The notes beneath the pieces were generated by a model. That model saw nothing but the letters and a program-made list of their open reading frames with translations, did not search any database and was not told where the DNA came from. DNA of 64,000 nt from Burkholderia pseudomultivorans (GTDB lineage: Bacteria > Pseudomonadota > Gammaproteobacteria > Burkholderiales > Burkholderiaceae), in contig NZ_CP013378.1 of the NCBI RefSeq assembly GCF_001718415.1, forward strand, positions 1,302,001 through 1,366,000. Reading direction: 5' to 3'. The position numbers were made by a program, and so were the translations under genes. Positions within the stretch are counted from its first letter, which is position 1. Each line of letters starts with the position of its first letter. Positions 18,174-28,147 of this stretch are shown one piece after another.

Positions 18174-21100
18174 TCACGCCCCCGCCCGCACATGATCGAG
18201 CAACGCCTGCAACGGATGCCGCAACTGCCGCGCCGACATCCGCTTCGCCTGGCTGCGGCAAGAATACCCGGTCGCCAGCGCTTCGCCTTCGTCGTCCGGC
18301 CCGTCGACATGCGCCGCCCACGACTGCGCATAGATCGTCCTGGACGTCGCGAGATTGCGCGCTTCGTGTCCATAGGTGCCGGACATCCCGCAGCACCCGG
18401 TCGCCTCCACCTTCAGGCGCAGCCCGCGACGCGCGAACAGCTGCGTCCATTGCTTGCCGCTGTCCGGCGCGTTGGTCTTTTCGGTGCAGTGCGGCAGCAG
18501 CCGATACGTCGCGTTCGCCCCGCCCGCACCGCCTTCCGGCAACGCGTGCAGCAACCACTCCTGCGGCAGCGCGACGTCCGGCACGTCGGCGAGCCCCGTC
18601 ACCTTCCGGTATTCCTGCCGATAGGCGAGCGTCATCGCCGGATCGAGCCCGACCAGCGCAACGCCGGTGTGCGCCAGCGCATGCAGTTGCGCCGCGTTGC
18701 GGATCGCCGCCTTCTCGAACGCGGCAAGAAAACCCTGCACGTGCAGCGCCTTGCCGTTCGGCAGCAGCGGCGCCAGCCAGACCTGGAAGCCCAGCCGCGC
18801 AGCCAGCTCGATCAGCGTCGCCAGTTGCTCGGTGTCGAAGTAGCGCGTGAACGTGTCCTGCACGATCACGACGCTGCGTTCGCGCTGCGCGTCGCTCAAC
18901 GCGGCCAGCGCGCGCGGATCCGCCGGCCGGACCTGCCATCGACGAAGCGCGGCCGCGAGGTCGTAGCGGCTCAGCAGCGGACTGTCGACCATCCCGACAT
19001 GCCGCTCCAGCAGCGTGCGCACCCAAGCCGCGCGCATCAGCCCGTTGTACAGCGCGGGCGCCTTCGCGATCCACGGCATCGTGAATTCGAGCGAACCGAT
19101 CAGGTAGTCGCGCAGCGGCCGCAGATAGCGGCGGTGATACAGCTCGAGAAAGCGCGAGCGGAACTCGGGCACATTGACCTTGACCGGGCACTGCCCCGCA
19201 CAGGACTTGCAGGCGAGGCAGCCGGCCATCGCGTCATACACTTCATGCGAAAAATCCGCTTCGCCGCGACGCGCGGCGCGGCTGTTGCGCCAGCGGCTGG
19301 CGAGGCTGCCGACGAACGACTGCGGCATGCGCGCGGCCGCGACAACGTCGACGCCGGCCTGTCCTTGCAGGCGCAGCCATTCGCGCATCAGCGACGCACG
19401 CCCCTTCGGCGAATGCAGACGCTCGCGCGTCGCCTTCCATGACGGACACATCGCGTCGTCCGGGTCGAAGTTGTAGCAGGCGCCGTTGCCGTTGCAGTGC
19501 ATCGCCGTGCCGTAGCTCTGCCAGACGCGCTCGTCGATCTGCCGGTCGTGCTCGCCGCGCGTCGGCACTTCGTCGATCTTCAGCAGCCGCATCGTCGGGT
19601 CCGGCGGCGTCGCGATCTTGCCCGGGTTGAACTGGTTGTACGGATCGAACGCGGCCTTCAGCTGCTGCAGCGACGGATACAGCTCGCCGAAAAACGCCGG
19701 CGCATACTCGGAACGCACGCCCTTGCCGTGCTCGCCCCACAGCAGCCCGCCGTGACGCTGCGTCAGCGCGGCGACGCCGTCCGATACCGGACGCACCAGC
19801 GCCGCCTGCCGCGGATCCTTCATGTCGAGGATCGGCCGCACGTGCAGCACGCCCGCATCGACGTGGCCGAACATCCCGTACTGCAATCCGTGACTGTCGA
19901 GCAGCGCGCGGAATTCCGCGATGTACGCCGCGAGGTTCTCCGGCGGCACGGCCGTGTCCTCGACGAACGGCTGCGGCCGCGCCTCGCCCTGCACGTTGCC
20001 CAGCAGCCCCACCGCGCGCTTGCGCATCGCATAGACGCGCTTGACCGCCTCGTCGCCGACCGCGAGCGTATGCCCGAGCCGCTCGACGCTCGTATCGGCG
20101 CGCAGATGTTCGGTGAACGCGCGGACCTGCGCATCGACCTCGGCCGCATCGTCGCCGCTGAATTCGATCAGGTTGATGCCGAGCGTCGGCCGCCGTTCGT
20201 CCTGCGGAAAATACTCGGCGACGCTGCTCCACACGAAGTCCTTCATCGCCAGCAGCAGCACCTTCGAATCGACCGTCTCGATCGACAGCGGCCGGTGCGC
20301 GAGCAGCGCGCGCGCGTCGCGCAGTGCATCCATGAAGGCCGCGTAGCGCACGTTGACGAGCACCGAGTACTTCGGAATCGGCAACACGTTGAGCTTCGCC
20401 TCGACGACGAAGCCGAGCGATCCCTCCGCGCCGCACAGCACGCTGTTGAGGTTGAAGCGTCCGTCCGCCTCGCGCAGGTGCGCGAGATCGTAGCCGGTCA
20501 GGCAGCGATTCAGCTTCGGAAACTTCGCGTCGATCAGCGCGGCCTTCTCGTCGCTGATGCGCCGCGCGGTGCGATAGACCTTGCCGATGCGGTCCTGCCG
20601 CGCGCAGCGGCGCCCGAGTTCGTCGGCCGCGAGCGCGCTGCTGTGCAGCCGCTCGCCGCCCATCAGCACGAAGTCCAGCTCCAGCACGTGATCGCGCGTC
20701 TTGCCGTAGGTGCAGCTGCCCTGCCCGCTCGCGTCGGTATTGATCATCCCGCCGACCGTCGCGCGGTTCGACGTCGACAGTTCCGGCGCGAAAAAAAGGC
20801 CATGCGGCTTCAGCGCGGCATTGAGCTGATCCTTGACGACGCCCGCCTGCACGCGCACCCAGCGCTGCGCGACGTTGATTTCGAGGATCCCGTTCATGTT
20901 GCGCGACAGGTCGACGATCAGGCCGTCGGTCAGCGACTGGCCGTTGGTGCCGGTGCCGCCGCCGCGCGGCGCGACCACCACGCCGCGGTGCGCGGGCTCG
21001 GCGAGCAGCCGCGCGACGAGCTCGACGTCGCGCGCGTGCGCGGGACAGACCGCGGCCTGCGGCAGACGCTGGTAGATCGAGTTGTCGGTCGCCTGGACGG

Positions 21101-21221
21101 TCCGGTTCGCATGGTCCGCGCGGATTTCGCCTTCGAATCCGGCCGCGCGCAACGCGGCCAGGAAATCGGTGTACGAGCGGGCCGGCGGCGCGGCGGGACG
21201 GGGCAACGGGGCGATCGACAT
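18174..21221 (-). CDS. ydiJ: YdiJ-like FAD-linked 2-hydroxyacid (D-2-hydroxyglutarate type) dehydrogenase with Fe-S domains
   Basis: The product is 1015 residues, close to the 1018 of E. coli YdiJ. Start ATG 21219-21221 (MSIAPLPRP) has no strong ribosome site, but upstream extension adds sequence unlike the family. The N-terminal half is an FAD_binding_4 fold ([15 protein letters not shown] and [20 protein letters not shown]). An FAD-oxidase C domain follows, then a 4Fe-4S ferredoxin region ([20 protein letters not shown]), and finally heterodisulfide-reductase-like cysteines (PHCTEKTN and [13 protein letters not shown]). Such enzymes oxidise D-2-hydroxyacids (E. coli YdiJ has been linked to D-2-hydroxyglutarate) and feed electrons to the respiratory chain. 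It diverges from a LysR gene that is its likely regulator. Confidence 0.88.
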   Translation of the reverse strand: MSIAPLPRPAAPPARSYTDFLAALRAAGFEGEIRADHANRTVQATDNSIYQRLPQAAVCPAHARDVELVARLLAEPAHRGVVVAPRGGGTGTNGQSLTDGLIVDLSRNMNGILEINVAQRWVRVQAGVVKDQLNAALKPHGLFFAPELSTSNRATVGGMINTDASGQGSCTYGKTRDHVLELDFVLMGGERLHSSALAADELGRRCARQDRIGKVYRTARRISDEKAALIDAKFPKLNRCLTGYDLAHLREADGRFNLNSVLCGAEGSLGFVVEAKLNVLPIPKYSVLVNVRYAAFMDALRDARALLAHRPLSIETVDSKVLLLAMKDFVWSSVAEYFPQDERRPTLGINLIEFSGDDAAEVDAQVRAFTEHLRADTSVERLGHTLAVGDEAVKRVYAMRKRAVGLLGNVQGEARPQPFVEDTAVPPENLAAYIAEFRALLDSHGLQYGMFGHVDAGVLHVRPILDMKDPRQAALVRPVSDGVAALTQRHGGLLWGEHGKGVRSEYAPAFFGELYPSLQQLKAAFDPYNQFNPGKIATPPDPTMRLLKIDEVPTRGEHDRQIDERVWQSYGTAMHCNGNGACYNFDPDDAMCPSWKATRERLHSPKGRASLMREWLRLQGQAGVDVVAAARMPQSFVGSLASRWRNSRAARRGEADFSHEVYDAMAGCLACKSCAGQCPVKVNVPEFRSRFLELYHRRYLRPLRDYLIGSLEFTMPWIAKAPALYNGLMRAAWVRTLLERHVGMVDSPLLSRYDLAAALRRWQVRPADPRALAALSDAQRERSVVIVQDTFTRYFDTEQLATLIELAARLGFQVWLAPLLPNGKALHVQGFLAAFEKAAIRNAAQLHALAHTGVALVGLDPAMTLAYRQEYRKVTGLADVPDVALPQEWLLHALPEGGAGGANATYRLLPHCTEKTNAPDSGKQWTQLFARRGLRLKVEATGCCGMSGTYGHEARNLATSRTIYAQSWAAHVDGPDDEGEALATGYSCRSQAKRMSARQLRHPLQALLDHVRAGA

Positions 21222-21330
21222 GGGCAGGGACGCAAAAAGGTTGGACCCCGGCGCTTGCGCTTCCGCAAAACCATGACTTTTGAGCAAGATTTCGCCGCGT
21301 CGGGAATTCCAGTATCTTTGTAATACCCGT

Positions 21331-21356
21331 GCCGGACAAACGAATTCTTGTCCGGC
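21331..21356. promoter_or_regulatory. perfect 9-bp inverted repeat before lysR
   Basis: GCCGGACAA (21331-21339) and TTGTCCGGC (21348-21356) form a perfect dyad around ACGAATTC. The dyad ends 19 bp before the LysR start and lies in the only control region shared with the divergent ydiJ-like gene. An operator is more likely than a terminator because it sits inside a divergent promoter region. The binding protein is not shown. Confidence 0.5.
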
Positions 21357-21374
21357 GATACTTGCATAAAACTC

Positions 21375-22256
21375 ATGAATTACCGCCGCCTGACCCCGTC
21401 TATGTCCCTGCTGCTCGTGTTCGAGGCGGCCGCGCGCCATGAAAGCTATACGCGCGCGGCCGAGGAGTTGTCGCTGAGCCAGAGTGCGATCAGCCGGCAG
21501 GTCCAGACGCTGGAGGACCAGCTCGGCGTGCCGCTGTTCCGGCGCGAAGGGCGCTCCGTCAAGCTGACCGAGGTCGGGCGCCGCTACTTCGCCGAACTGA
21601 GCGGTGCGCTGGGCCGCATTCGCGGCGCGACGCTGCAGGCGATGTCCCATCAGGCCGGCGCCGGCACGCTGCGCCTCGCGACGCTGCCGACGTTCGGCTC
21701 GAAATGGCTGCTGCCGCATCTGCACGACTTCTACGCCGCGCATCCGGGCGTGACCGTGCATCTGCATTCGCGGATCGGCAACGTCGATTTCCACCTCGAC
21801 GATATCGACGCGGCCATCACCGTCGGCGCGGGCGAGTGGCCCGGGCTGCGCGCGCACCGGCTCTACAACGAATTCCTGGTCGCGATCGCGAGCCCCGACG
21901 CGACGACCGGCGCGGCCGTCACGCCGCAATGGGCGACGAAGCAGACGCTGCTCGGCGTGACGAGCAACCAGCAGGCGTGGGCGGAGTGGTTCTCGCACAA
22001 TCGGCTCGATCATCGCCAGATGCGCATCGGCCCGAGCTTCGAGCTGACGTCGCACCTGATCCAGGCGGTGCGGGCCGGGATGGGTATCGGACTGGTGCCG
22101 AAGGTGCTGGTGGAGGACGAACTGGGCCGCGGCGAACTCGTGTCGATCGGCGACGCGATTACCAGCCAGCGCAGCTACTACCTCGTGTACCCGCCGGCGA
22201 ACGAGACGCTGCCGTCGCTGGCCGCGTTCCGCGACTGGCTGCTGAAATCCTGCTGA
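21375..22256 (+). CDS. LysR-family regulator (GcvA-like type)
   Basis: The product is 293 residues from ATG 21375 (MNYRRLTPSMSLLLVFEAA). The N-terminal winged helix-turn-helix is clear (SYTRAAEELSLSQSAISRQV with LEDQLGVPLFRR). The C-terminal effector domain starts near residue 90 (GTLRLATLPTFGSKWLLPHL), and the style of the effector domain resembles GcvA/AmpR-type members. It diverges from the ydiJ-like gene with a 153-bp shared control region holding a perfect dyad, so control of that oxidase, probably in response to a hydroxy- or keto-acid, is inferred. The effector is unknown. Confidence 0.9.
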   Translation: MNYRRLTPSMSLLLVFEAAARHESYTRAAEELSLSQSAISRQVQTLEDQLGVPLFRREGRSVKLTEVGRRYFAELSGALGRIRGATLQAMSHQAGAGTLRLATLPTFGSKWLLPHLHDFYAAHPGVTVHLHSRIGNVDFHLDDIDAAITVGAGEWPGLRAHRLYNEFLVAIASPDATTGAAVTPQWATKQTLLGVTSNQQAWAEWFSHNRLDHRQMRIGPSFELTSHLIQAVRAGMGIGLVPKVLVEDELGRGELVSIGDAITSQRSYYLVYPPANETLPSLAAFRDWLLKSC

Positions 22257-22286
22257 CCCGGCGCGAACAGACGCGATCAGGGGCAG

Positions 22287-23138
22287 TCACGCACGCCATT
22301 CGCCGAGGATCTGCTCGGCCAGGTAATCGCACGGCGGCCGCGCCGACTGCGCACTGCGCGCGAGCACGACTTCGAGCTCGCCGAGCGGCGGCAGCCCGTC
22401 GCCCTGCGACAGCTGGACGAGGTGTTCCGGGATGCTGCAGCGCGCGAGCGGCGCGACGGCGAGACCGGCTTCCACCATGCTGAGCAACCCGAGGAAGCTC
22501 GGGCTTTCGTACGACATCCGGAACCGGATGTGCCTGCGGTTCAGCGCCTTGATCGCATGATCGCGCGCCATGCTGCCGCCATGCGTGAAAAACGCGACCG
22601 GCAACGGCCGCTCCTCCCACACCTTTCGCGTCGACGACCCCGCCCACACGATCGGCTCGCGGCGGATCAGCTCGCCGCTGACGCCCTTGATCCGCGTCAG
22701 GCACGCGAGGTCGACGGCGTTGTCCTTCAGCATCGGCACGAGCGCGCTGCTCGGCAAGCCGATCACGCGCACCTCGACGCGCGGATGCGTCGCGGCGAAC
22801 TTGCCGAGCACCTGCGGCAGCAGCGACGACATGTAGTCGTCGGGCACGCCGATCGTCACGCGGCCCTTGATCTCCGGACGCACGACCGACGCCCACGCTT
22901 CGTCGCGCATCGCCAGCATCCGGCGGCCGTAGTCGGCGAGCGTGCGGCCGTCGTCGGTCAGCGACACATTGCGCGTATCGCGCACGAACAGCGGCTTGCC
23001 GAGCGCGTCTTCGAGCGCGCGGATCTGCATGCTGAGCGCCGACGGCGACCGATGCACCTGCTGCGCGCCCTGGGCGAACGACCCCGTGTCCGCCACGGCG
23101 ACCACCATCGCCAGCACGTCCAGGTCGAGCTTTTTCAT
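22287..23138 (-). CDS. LysR-family regulator divergent from lysE
   Basis: The product is 283 residues. It begins MKKLDLDVLAMVVAVADTGS and has the HTH AQGAQQVHRSPSALSMQIRA followed by LEDALGKPLFVRD. The effector domain follows (GRVTIGVPDDYMSSLLPQVL). It is transcribed away from a LysE-type exporter across a 104-bp gap, the usual arrangement for a regulator of an amino-acid exporter (compare LysG/ArgP with LysE/ArgO). Control of the neighbouring exporter is inferred from that arrangement only. Confidence 0.9.
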   Translation of the reverse strand: MKKLDLDVLAMVVAVADTGSFAQGAQQVHRSPSALSMQIRALEDALGKPLFVRDTRNVSLTDDGRTLADYGRRMLAMRDEAWASVVRPEIKGRVTIGVPDDYMSSLLPQVLGKFAATHPRVEVRVIGLPSSALVPMLKDNAVDLACLTRIKGVSGELIRREPIVWAGSSTRKVWEERPLPVAFFTHGGSMARDHAIKALNRRHIRFRMSYESPSFLGLLSMVEAGLAVAPLARCSIPEHLVQLSQGDGLPPLGELEVVLARSAQSARPPCDYLAEQILGEWRA

Positions 23139-23242
23139 GTCATTCAGAAAATCTGATCAATCGATTCAGTTTAACGCGTTTTACTGCGCAGCCCCGCGGT
23201 CGGACAATGCATCCGTCAACCCGCGTTTCAGGAAGCGCCCAG

Positions 23243-23890
23243 ATGCACAGCCCGGCTTCGATCTATGGATTTCTTGTCATCGGCGGCATGCTCGCGATCA
23301 CGCCGGGGCCGAACATGGTCTACGTGATGTCGCGCTCGCTCGCGCAGGGACGGGCCGCCGGGCTCATTTCGCTGGCCGGCGTGATGATCGGTTACTTCTT
23401 CTATATGTTCGGCGCCGCGTTCGGCGTCACGACGCTGTTCCTGAGCGTGCCGTACTCGGCCGCCGTGCTGGCGGCGATCGGCGCGGCCTATCTGCTTTAT
23501 CTCGCGTGGCGGGCCGTGCGGCCCGGCGGCCGCTCGCCGTTCGAGGTGCGTGCGCTGCCGGCCGAGCAGCCGTTCCGGCTGCTGGCGATGGGCGCGACGA
23601 CCAGCGTGCTGAATCCGAAACTGGCCATGCTGTTCGTATCGCTGTTGCCGCAGTTCATCGACTACCGGCAAGGCAGCGTGTTCGGCCAGTCGATCTGGCT
23701 CGGCTCGCTGCTGATCGCGGCGTTTGCGTCGGCCAACGGGCTGGTCGCGATCTGCTCGGCCAGCATCGCGAAGTTCCTGCACGGCCGACCGAAGTGGCTG
23801 CTCGCGCAGCGCTGGGCAATGGGCGCCGTGCTCGGCGGCCTCGGCGTGCAGATGGTCGTCGATGCGGCGAGGCTGGCGGGCGGGGCGTAA
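23243..23890 (+). CDS. LysE/RhtB-family amino-acid exporter
   Basis: The product is 215 residues, a normal size. The ATG at 23243 follows AGGAAG; a start at 23207 has no ribosome site. The family signature lies near the N-terminus (GGMLAITPGPNMVYVMSRSL). Six hydrophobic segments can be traced, including TSVLNPKLAMLFVSLLPQFI, the second conserved LysE motif. It sits in the inner membrane and exports amino acids or small derivatives; the substrate cannot be inferred. The divergent LysR gene is its probable regulator. It is convergent with the APC permease only 9 bp away. Confidence 0.9.
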   Translation: MHSPASIYGFLVIGGMLAITPGPNMVYVMSRSLAQGRAAGLISLAGVMIGYFFYMFGAAFGVTTLFLSVPYSAAVLAAIGAAYLLYLAWRAVRPGGRSPFEVRALPAEQPFRLLAMGATTSVLNPKLAMLFVSLLPQFIDYRQGSVFGQSIWLGSLLIAAFASANGLVAICSASIAKFLHGRPKWLLAQRWAMGAVLGGLGVQMVVDAARLAGGA

Positions 23891-23899
23891 CGGGCTGCG

Positions 23900-25348
23900 T
23901 CACTTCGTCAGCAACTCCGCTTCCAGCTCGCGCAAGCGCTGCGGAAACCACACCCGCAGCACCACGAACCATGCGAGCCCGATCAACAGCAACGCGGCGA
24001 ACACGTACGGCAGCCACGCATAGACGCCGTCCGGCACCGGATACACGCTGCCCGCGAGCGGGATCGCCAGCAGCACGACCGCGACGGCGCTGATCGCGAC
24101 ATGCGAGGCCTTGAGCCGGCCCTGGCGCCGCAGGTAAAGCGGCGCGCCGATCGCGACCAGCACATACGCGAGCAGCCAGCCGTAAGTCGCGATCGAGCTG
24201 AGATAGCCGTACGAATCGAGCAGCGCGGTGCCGCGCGCGGTCAGCACCAGTGCGATCGTCAGCGCCAGCACCGCGATCAGGCCCACGGCGACATGCGGCG
24301 TCGCATTGGTCTCGTGCGCGCGCCCGGTCGATGCGTGCAGCACACCCTGCCGTCCGAACGCATAGACGATCCGCGCCGCTGCATTGATCGACGAGAAGAA
24401 GGCCGCGAAGAAGCTCAACGACACGCCCGCGTCGATCAGCACGCCGATCCAGCCGGCGCCGAGCCGGTGGGCGAGCACCGCCAGCGGGCCGTCGACGCGA
24501 TCTAGCGGCGGTGTCTGGCCGTGGAACGCGCCGACCATTCCGTACGCGCCGATCACGAACAGGATCGCCGGCCCGATCACGCTGATCAGCACCGCGCGCG
24601 GAATCGCGCGAAACGGATCGCGCGCCTCGGCGCCGAGCACGGTCGCGCTTTCGAAGCCCGTGAAGCTGAAGAACGCGAGCACCATCCCGAGCTGAAGCTC
24701 GGTCGGCTTCACGCCTTCCAGCGTCAGTTGCGCACGGTCGACCGGATGGCCGCCGAACGCGATCGTGCCGATCACGACGATGGCGATCAGCAGCAAGGTC
24801 GCCAGTTCGACCAGCAGCGTAAAACGCGTGGAAAGCCGGATGTCGCGAAACGCGATGTACCACGCGGCGAGCGCGGTGACGACCGTGAGGCCGAGCACCG
24901 TGCCGAGCGGCGTCGTGCTGCCGAGCAGTCCCGTTTCGCGACCGAGCACGAGGAACGTGTTGATGGTGCCCTGCAGGATGCCCGAGGCGGCCACCGTATA
25001 GGCGATCAGCAGCGACCAGCCGCAGATCGCGCCCCAGACGGGCCCGATGCCGGCCGACACGTACGCGTACAGCGCGCCGGGCGACGCCGAGTCGCGCGCG
25101 AACACGGCGATGCTCCACGACGAGAACAGCAGCGCGACGATCGCGAACAGATATGCGAGCCAGGTGCCGTTGCCCGCGGTCGCGAACACGGCCGGAATCA
25201 GCACGCCGATTCCGCCCGACACGCCGACCAGGCCGATCGACTGCGCAATCAGCTCGGGCAGGCTCAGGTAGTTGCGCCGCAGGCCGCCCGCATGCGGCGT
25301 GGCGCGCTGCGCGGCCGGGGCCGGCGCAGACGTTGCTGGATGATTCAT
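23900..25348 (-). CDS. APC-superfamily permease, last gene of the organosulfur operon
   Basis: The product is 482 residues with about twelve hydrophobic segments. An APC-type first helix is visible (LIAQSIGLVGVSGGIGVLIP) and a conserved region reads FFSFTGFESATVLGAEARDP. It starts 12 bp after the DszA/NtaA-like monooxygenase gene on the same strand and is the final gene of the run driven by the sigma-54 promoter at 29904-29918. That context suggests import of a sulfur-containing compound, perhaps an amino acid or amine, during sulfate limitation. This is inference; APC permeases usually carry amino acids or amines. No ABC sulfonate importer is present in this window. Confidence 0.87.
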   Translation of the reverse strand: MNHPATSAPAPAAQRATPHAGGLRRNYLSLPELIAQSIGLVGVSGGIGVLIPAVFATAGNGTWLAYLFAIVALLFSSWSIAVFARDSASPGALYAYVSAGIGPVWGAICGWSLLIAYTVAASGILQGTINTFLVLGRETGLLGSTTPLGTVLGLTVVTALAAWYIAFRDIRLSTRFTLLVELATLLLIAIVVIGTIAFGGHPVDRAQLTLEGVKPTELQLGMVLAFFSFTGFESATVLGAEARDPFRAIPRAVLISVIGPAILFVIGAYGMVGAFHGQTPPLDRVDGPLAVLAHRLGAGWIGVLIDAGVSLSFFAAFFSSINAAARIVYAFGRQGVLHASTGRAHETNATPHVAVGLIAVLALTIALVLTARGTALLDSYGYLSSIATYGWLLAYVLVAIGAPLYLRRQGRLKASHVAISAVAVVLLAIPLAGSVYPVPDGVYAWLPYVFAALLLIGLAWFVVLRVWFPQRLRELEAELLTK

Positions 25349-25360
25349 CGATTCACCTCG

Positions 25361-26761
25361 TCAGGAATGAAGCGGCGCGGCGGCGTCGGGCACGGCCGCC
25401 TCCACGCGAAAGCGCGCGCCGTAATGCGTGTCGTGCAATGCCGCGCCGCGTCCGAACAGCTTTTCGCGCAGCGTGCCGTCGCGGTACGCGCGCTTGTAGA
25501 CGCCGCGCCGCTGGAGTTCGGGCACGAGCCACTCGACGATGTCGGCAAAGCTGCCCGGATTGACGACGGCCGCGACGTTGAAGCCGTCCGCGCCGGTGTC
25601 GTCGAGCCAGCCCTGCAACGCGTCCGCCACCGTGCGCGGCGAGCCGACGAGCACCGGCCCGTCGCCGCCGATCCCGCAGTAGTCGGCGATCTCGTCGATG
25701 GTCCAGCGACGCGTCGGATCGGCCGACGTGAACGCTTCGACGGCCGACTGGATCGCGTTGCTGTCGACGTGTTCGAGCGTCTGGTCGGGCGCGAAGCGGC
25801 TCAGGTCGAGGCCGGTCCAGCCCGACATCAGCGCAAGCGAGCCGGGCCGGCTGATGTAGCGCCGGTAGTCGTCGAATTTCGCGCGAGCCTGCGCATCGGT
25901 CGGCGCGACGACCACGGTGATCTGGTTGAAAATCAGCAGATCGCGCGCAGCGCGGCCCTGCCGGACGGCTTCGGCGCGCAGCGCGTCGACCTGCGCGCGC
26001 AGGATCGCGCGCGTCGGCGCGGCGACAAACACGCACTCGCCGTGCCGCGCGGCGAACTGCCGCCCGCGCGACGACGCGCCAGCCTGGTACAGCACCGGCG
26101 TGCGCTGCGGCGACGGCTCGCTCAGATGAAAACCCGGCACCGTGAAGAAGCGGCCGTGATGGCCGATCCCGCGCACGCGATCCGGCTCCGCATAGACGCC
26201 GCGCGCCTTGTCGCGCACCGCCGCGCCCGGTGCCCAGCTGCGTTCCCACAGCTTGTAGCAGACCTCGAGATACTCGTCGGCCAGTTCGTAGCGGTTGTCG
26301 TGCGTGAGCTGTGCTGCCTGCCCGAGATTGCGCGCGCCACTTTCCAGGTACGACGTCACGATGTTCCAGCCGATCCGGCCGCCACTCAGGTGATCGGCGG
26401 TCGACATCCTGCGCGCGAACGGATACGGATGCTCGAACGACACCGACGCGGTCACGCCGAAGCCAAGATGGCGCGTCGCAGCGGCCATCGCCGACACGAG
26501 CTGCAACGGGTCGTTGATCGGCACCTGCGCGGCGTTGCGCAGCGCGGTGTCGGCGCTTTGCCCGTAGACGTCGTACACGCCGAGCACGTCGGCGATGAAC
26601 AGGCCGTCGAACAGTCCCCGTTCGAGCGTCGTCGCGAGCGCGGTCCAGTAGCGCAGGTCGGTATAGCGGTGCGATTGATCGTCCGGGTGCCGCCACAAGC
26701 CGGCGGACAGATGGCCCGGACTGTTGATCGTAAAGGCGTTCAGCCTGATTTCCTTGCCCAT
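25361..26761 (-). CDS. FMN-dependent monooxygenase of the NtaA/SnaA/DszA family
   Basis: The product is 466 residues, the usual 440-480 range. The luciferase-like TIM-barrel family signature is visible (LFIADVLGVYDVYGQSAD and SGGRIGWNIVTSYLESGARN). Members use reduced FMN from a partner reductase to oxidise substrates such as dibenzothiophene sulfone, nitrilotriacetate or other organosulfur compounds. The reductase is encoded at the head of the same operon. It lies between sfnB and the APC permease, so its substrate is probably an organosulfur compound. Start ATG 26761 lacks a strong ribosome site, but the alignment-like N-terminus (KEIRLNAFTINSPGHLS) supports it. Confidence 0.9.
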   Translation of the reverse strand: MGKEIRLNAFTINSPGHLSAGLWRHPDDQSHRYTDLRYWTALATTLERGLFDGLFIADVLGVYDVYGQSADTALRNAAQVPINDPLQLVSAMAAATRHLGFGVTASVSFEHPYPFARRMSTADHLSGGRIGWNIVTSYLESGARNLGQAAQLTHDNRYELADEYLEVCYKLWERSWAPGAAVRDKARGVYAEPDRVRGIGHHGRFFTVPGFHLSEPSPQRTPVLYQAGASSRGRQFAARHGECVFVAAPTRAILRAQVDALRAEAVRQGRAARDLLIFNQITVVVAPTDAQARAKFDDYRRYISRPGSLALMSGWTGLDLSRFAPDQTLEHVDSNAIQSAVEAFTSADPTRRWTIDEIADYCGIGGDGPVLVGSPRTVADALQGWLDDTGADGFNVAAVVNPGSFADIVEWLVPELQRRGVYKRAYRDGTLREKLFGRGAALHDTHYGARFRVEAAVPDAAAPLHS

Positions 26762-26825
26762 TGTTTCGTTGCGTTGAAGACGGCCGCCGCGGGCCGCCGG
26801 CGAAGGGCCGCGGCCCGCGCGCGGG

Positions 26826-28055
26826 TCAGTTCCAGGAGTGGCGCGCGGGCTTCACGCCGTTGAGGTAGTAGTTGCCGATCGCGTGGTACTTCCAGCGCAC
26901 GGGGTCGTGCAGCGTATGCACACGTGCGTTGCGCCAGTGGCGGTCGAAGTTGTATTTCGCGAGCGTCGACTTGCTGCCGCCGAGTTCGAACAGCTTGCTC
27001 GCAGCGAGCAGCGACACCTCGGTCGTCGCGATCTTCGCCTCGCCGACCGCGATCGCGGCCTGCGCGACCGTCTGCTCGTCCGGCTCGCGCTTCGCGATAT
27101 CGACGAAGCGCCCCGCGCGGGCCAGCAGCGCTTCGGCCGCGTGCACGCGGTACGCGATGTCGCCGATCTGCGCGATCGTCAGCGGATCCTGGCTGGCGCG
27201 CTCGACGCCGCTATCGATCCACGGGCGCGCATGCTGCTGGACGAAGTCGATCGTGTCCTGCAGCGCCGCGCGCGCGATGCCCAGGTCGATCGCGGCGGTC
27301 GTAATCTGCGCAAACGGGCCCGCGAAGGTCGGACGGTCGTACGAACGCTGCGTATGGAAGATCTCGAACGGGCTCACGCGCACGTTCTCGGCGATCACCG
27401 TGCCGCTCGCCGTCGTGCGCTGCCCGAAGCCGCTCCAGTCGTCGACCACGGTCAGCCCCGGCGCGCCCTGCCGGACGAATGCGAGCACGGCCTGGTCGTC
27501 CTCGTCCAGCGCGAGCACCGGAATCCAGTGCGCGAACAGCGTGCCGGTCGAATAGAACTTGCGGCCGTTCAGCACGAAGCCGTCGCCGTCGCGGCGCACG
27601 CGCGTCCGGATGTCGAGCACGTTCTTGCCGCCGGCTTCGGAAAACGCGTTGCCGTAGCGCGTGCCCTTCAGCACGAGGTCGAAAAAGAAGTGCTTCTGCG
27701 CGTCGCTGCCTTCGAGGCGAATATCCTCGATCAGGCAATAGTGGTTCTGCGGAATCTGGCCGATCGACGGGTCCGCCTCGGAGACGATCGCGATCACTTC
27801 GGCCAGCGTGACGTTCGATACCTCCGCGCCGCCGTATTCGCGCGGCACGGTGATCCCCCACAGGCCGCTCGACGAAAACAGCTCGATCTCGTCGAACGGC
27901 AGCCTGCGTTCGCGGTCGCGCAACGCCGCGTGCGCGGACAGTTGCGCCGCGACCTTGTGCGCGACCTCGATCGCCTCGGCGTCGGAGCCGATGACGGGAA
28001 CGGTGACGGCAGCCGCGTGATCGGCCGCGTTTGCTTCAATGATTTCCGTAGACAT
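26826..28055 (-). CDS. sfnB: SfnB-family sulfur-acquisition oxidoreductase (acyl-CoA-dehydrogenase fold)
   Basis: The product is 409 residues from ATG 28055 (MSTEIIEANAADH), which has a weak GGAA site; the open frame extends to 28151 but the extra residues look non-coding. The fold is that of flavin-dependent acyl-CoA dehydrogenases. Family-typical stretches are LWGITVPREYGGAEVSNVTL, FSEAGGKNVLDIRTRV and the C-terminal HWRNARVHTLHDPVRWKY. SfnB proteins are found in sulfate-starvation clusters with sfnG; their exact reaction is not settled, and related DszC/DnmB-type flavin monooxygenases attack C-S or C-N bonds. It lies between sfnG (92 bp) and the DszA-like gene (64 bp), in one operon. Confidence 0.88.
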   Translation of the reverse strand: MSTEIIEANAADHAAAVTVPVIGSDAEAIEVAHKVAAQLSAHAALRDRERRLPFDEIELFSSSGLWGITVPREYGGAEVSNVTLAEVIAIVSEADPSIGQIPQNHYCLIEDIRLEGSDAQKHFFFDLVLKGTRYGNAFSEAGGKNVLDIRTRVRRDGDGFVLNGRKFYSTGTLFAHWIPVLALDEDDQAVLAFVRQGAPGLTVVDDWSGFGQRTTASGTVIAENVRVSPFEIFHTQRSYDRPTFAGPFAQITTAAIDLGIARAALQDTIDFVQQHARPWIDSGVERASQDPLTIAQIGDIAYRVHAAEALLARAGRFVDIAKREPDEQTVAQAAIAVGEAKIATTEVSLLAASKLFELGGSKSTLAKYNFDRHWRNARVHTLHDPVRWKYHAIGNYYLNGVKPARHSWN

Positions 28056-28147
28056 GAAATTTCCGGCAAAACCCATGAACCGACCGGCGGCGCACGAGAC
28101 GCTCAAGCCGATCGCCTGTTTCGAAATCCGAAACACTGCACCGCGCG

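Noticed and set aside
21222..22055. 278-codon N-terminal extension of the ydiJ-like frame
   Set aside because: It is antisense to the LysR gene and unlike the family, which begins at MSIAPLP-type sequence.
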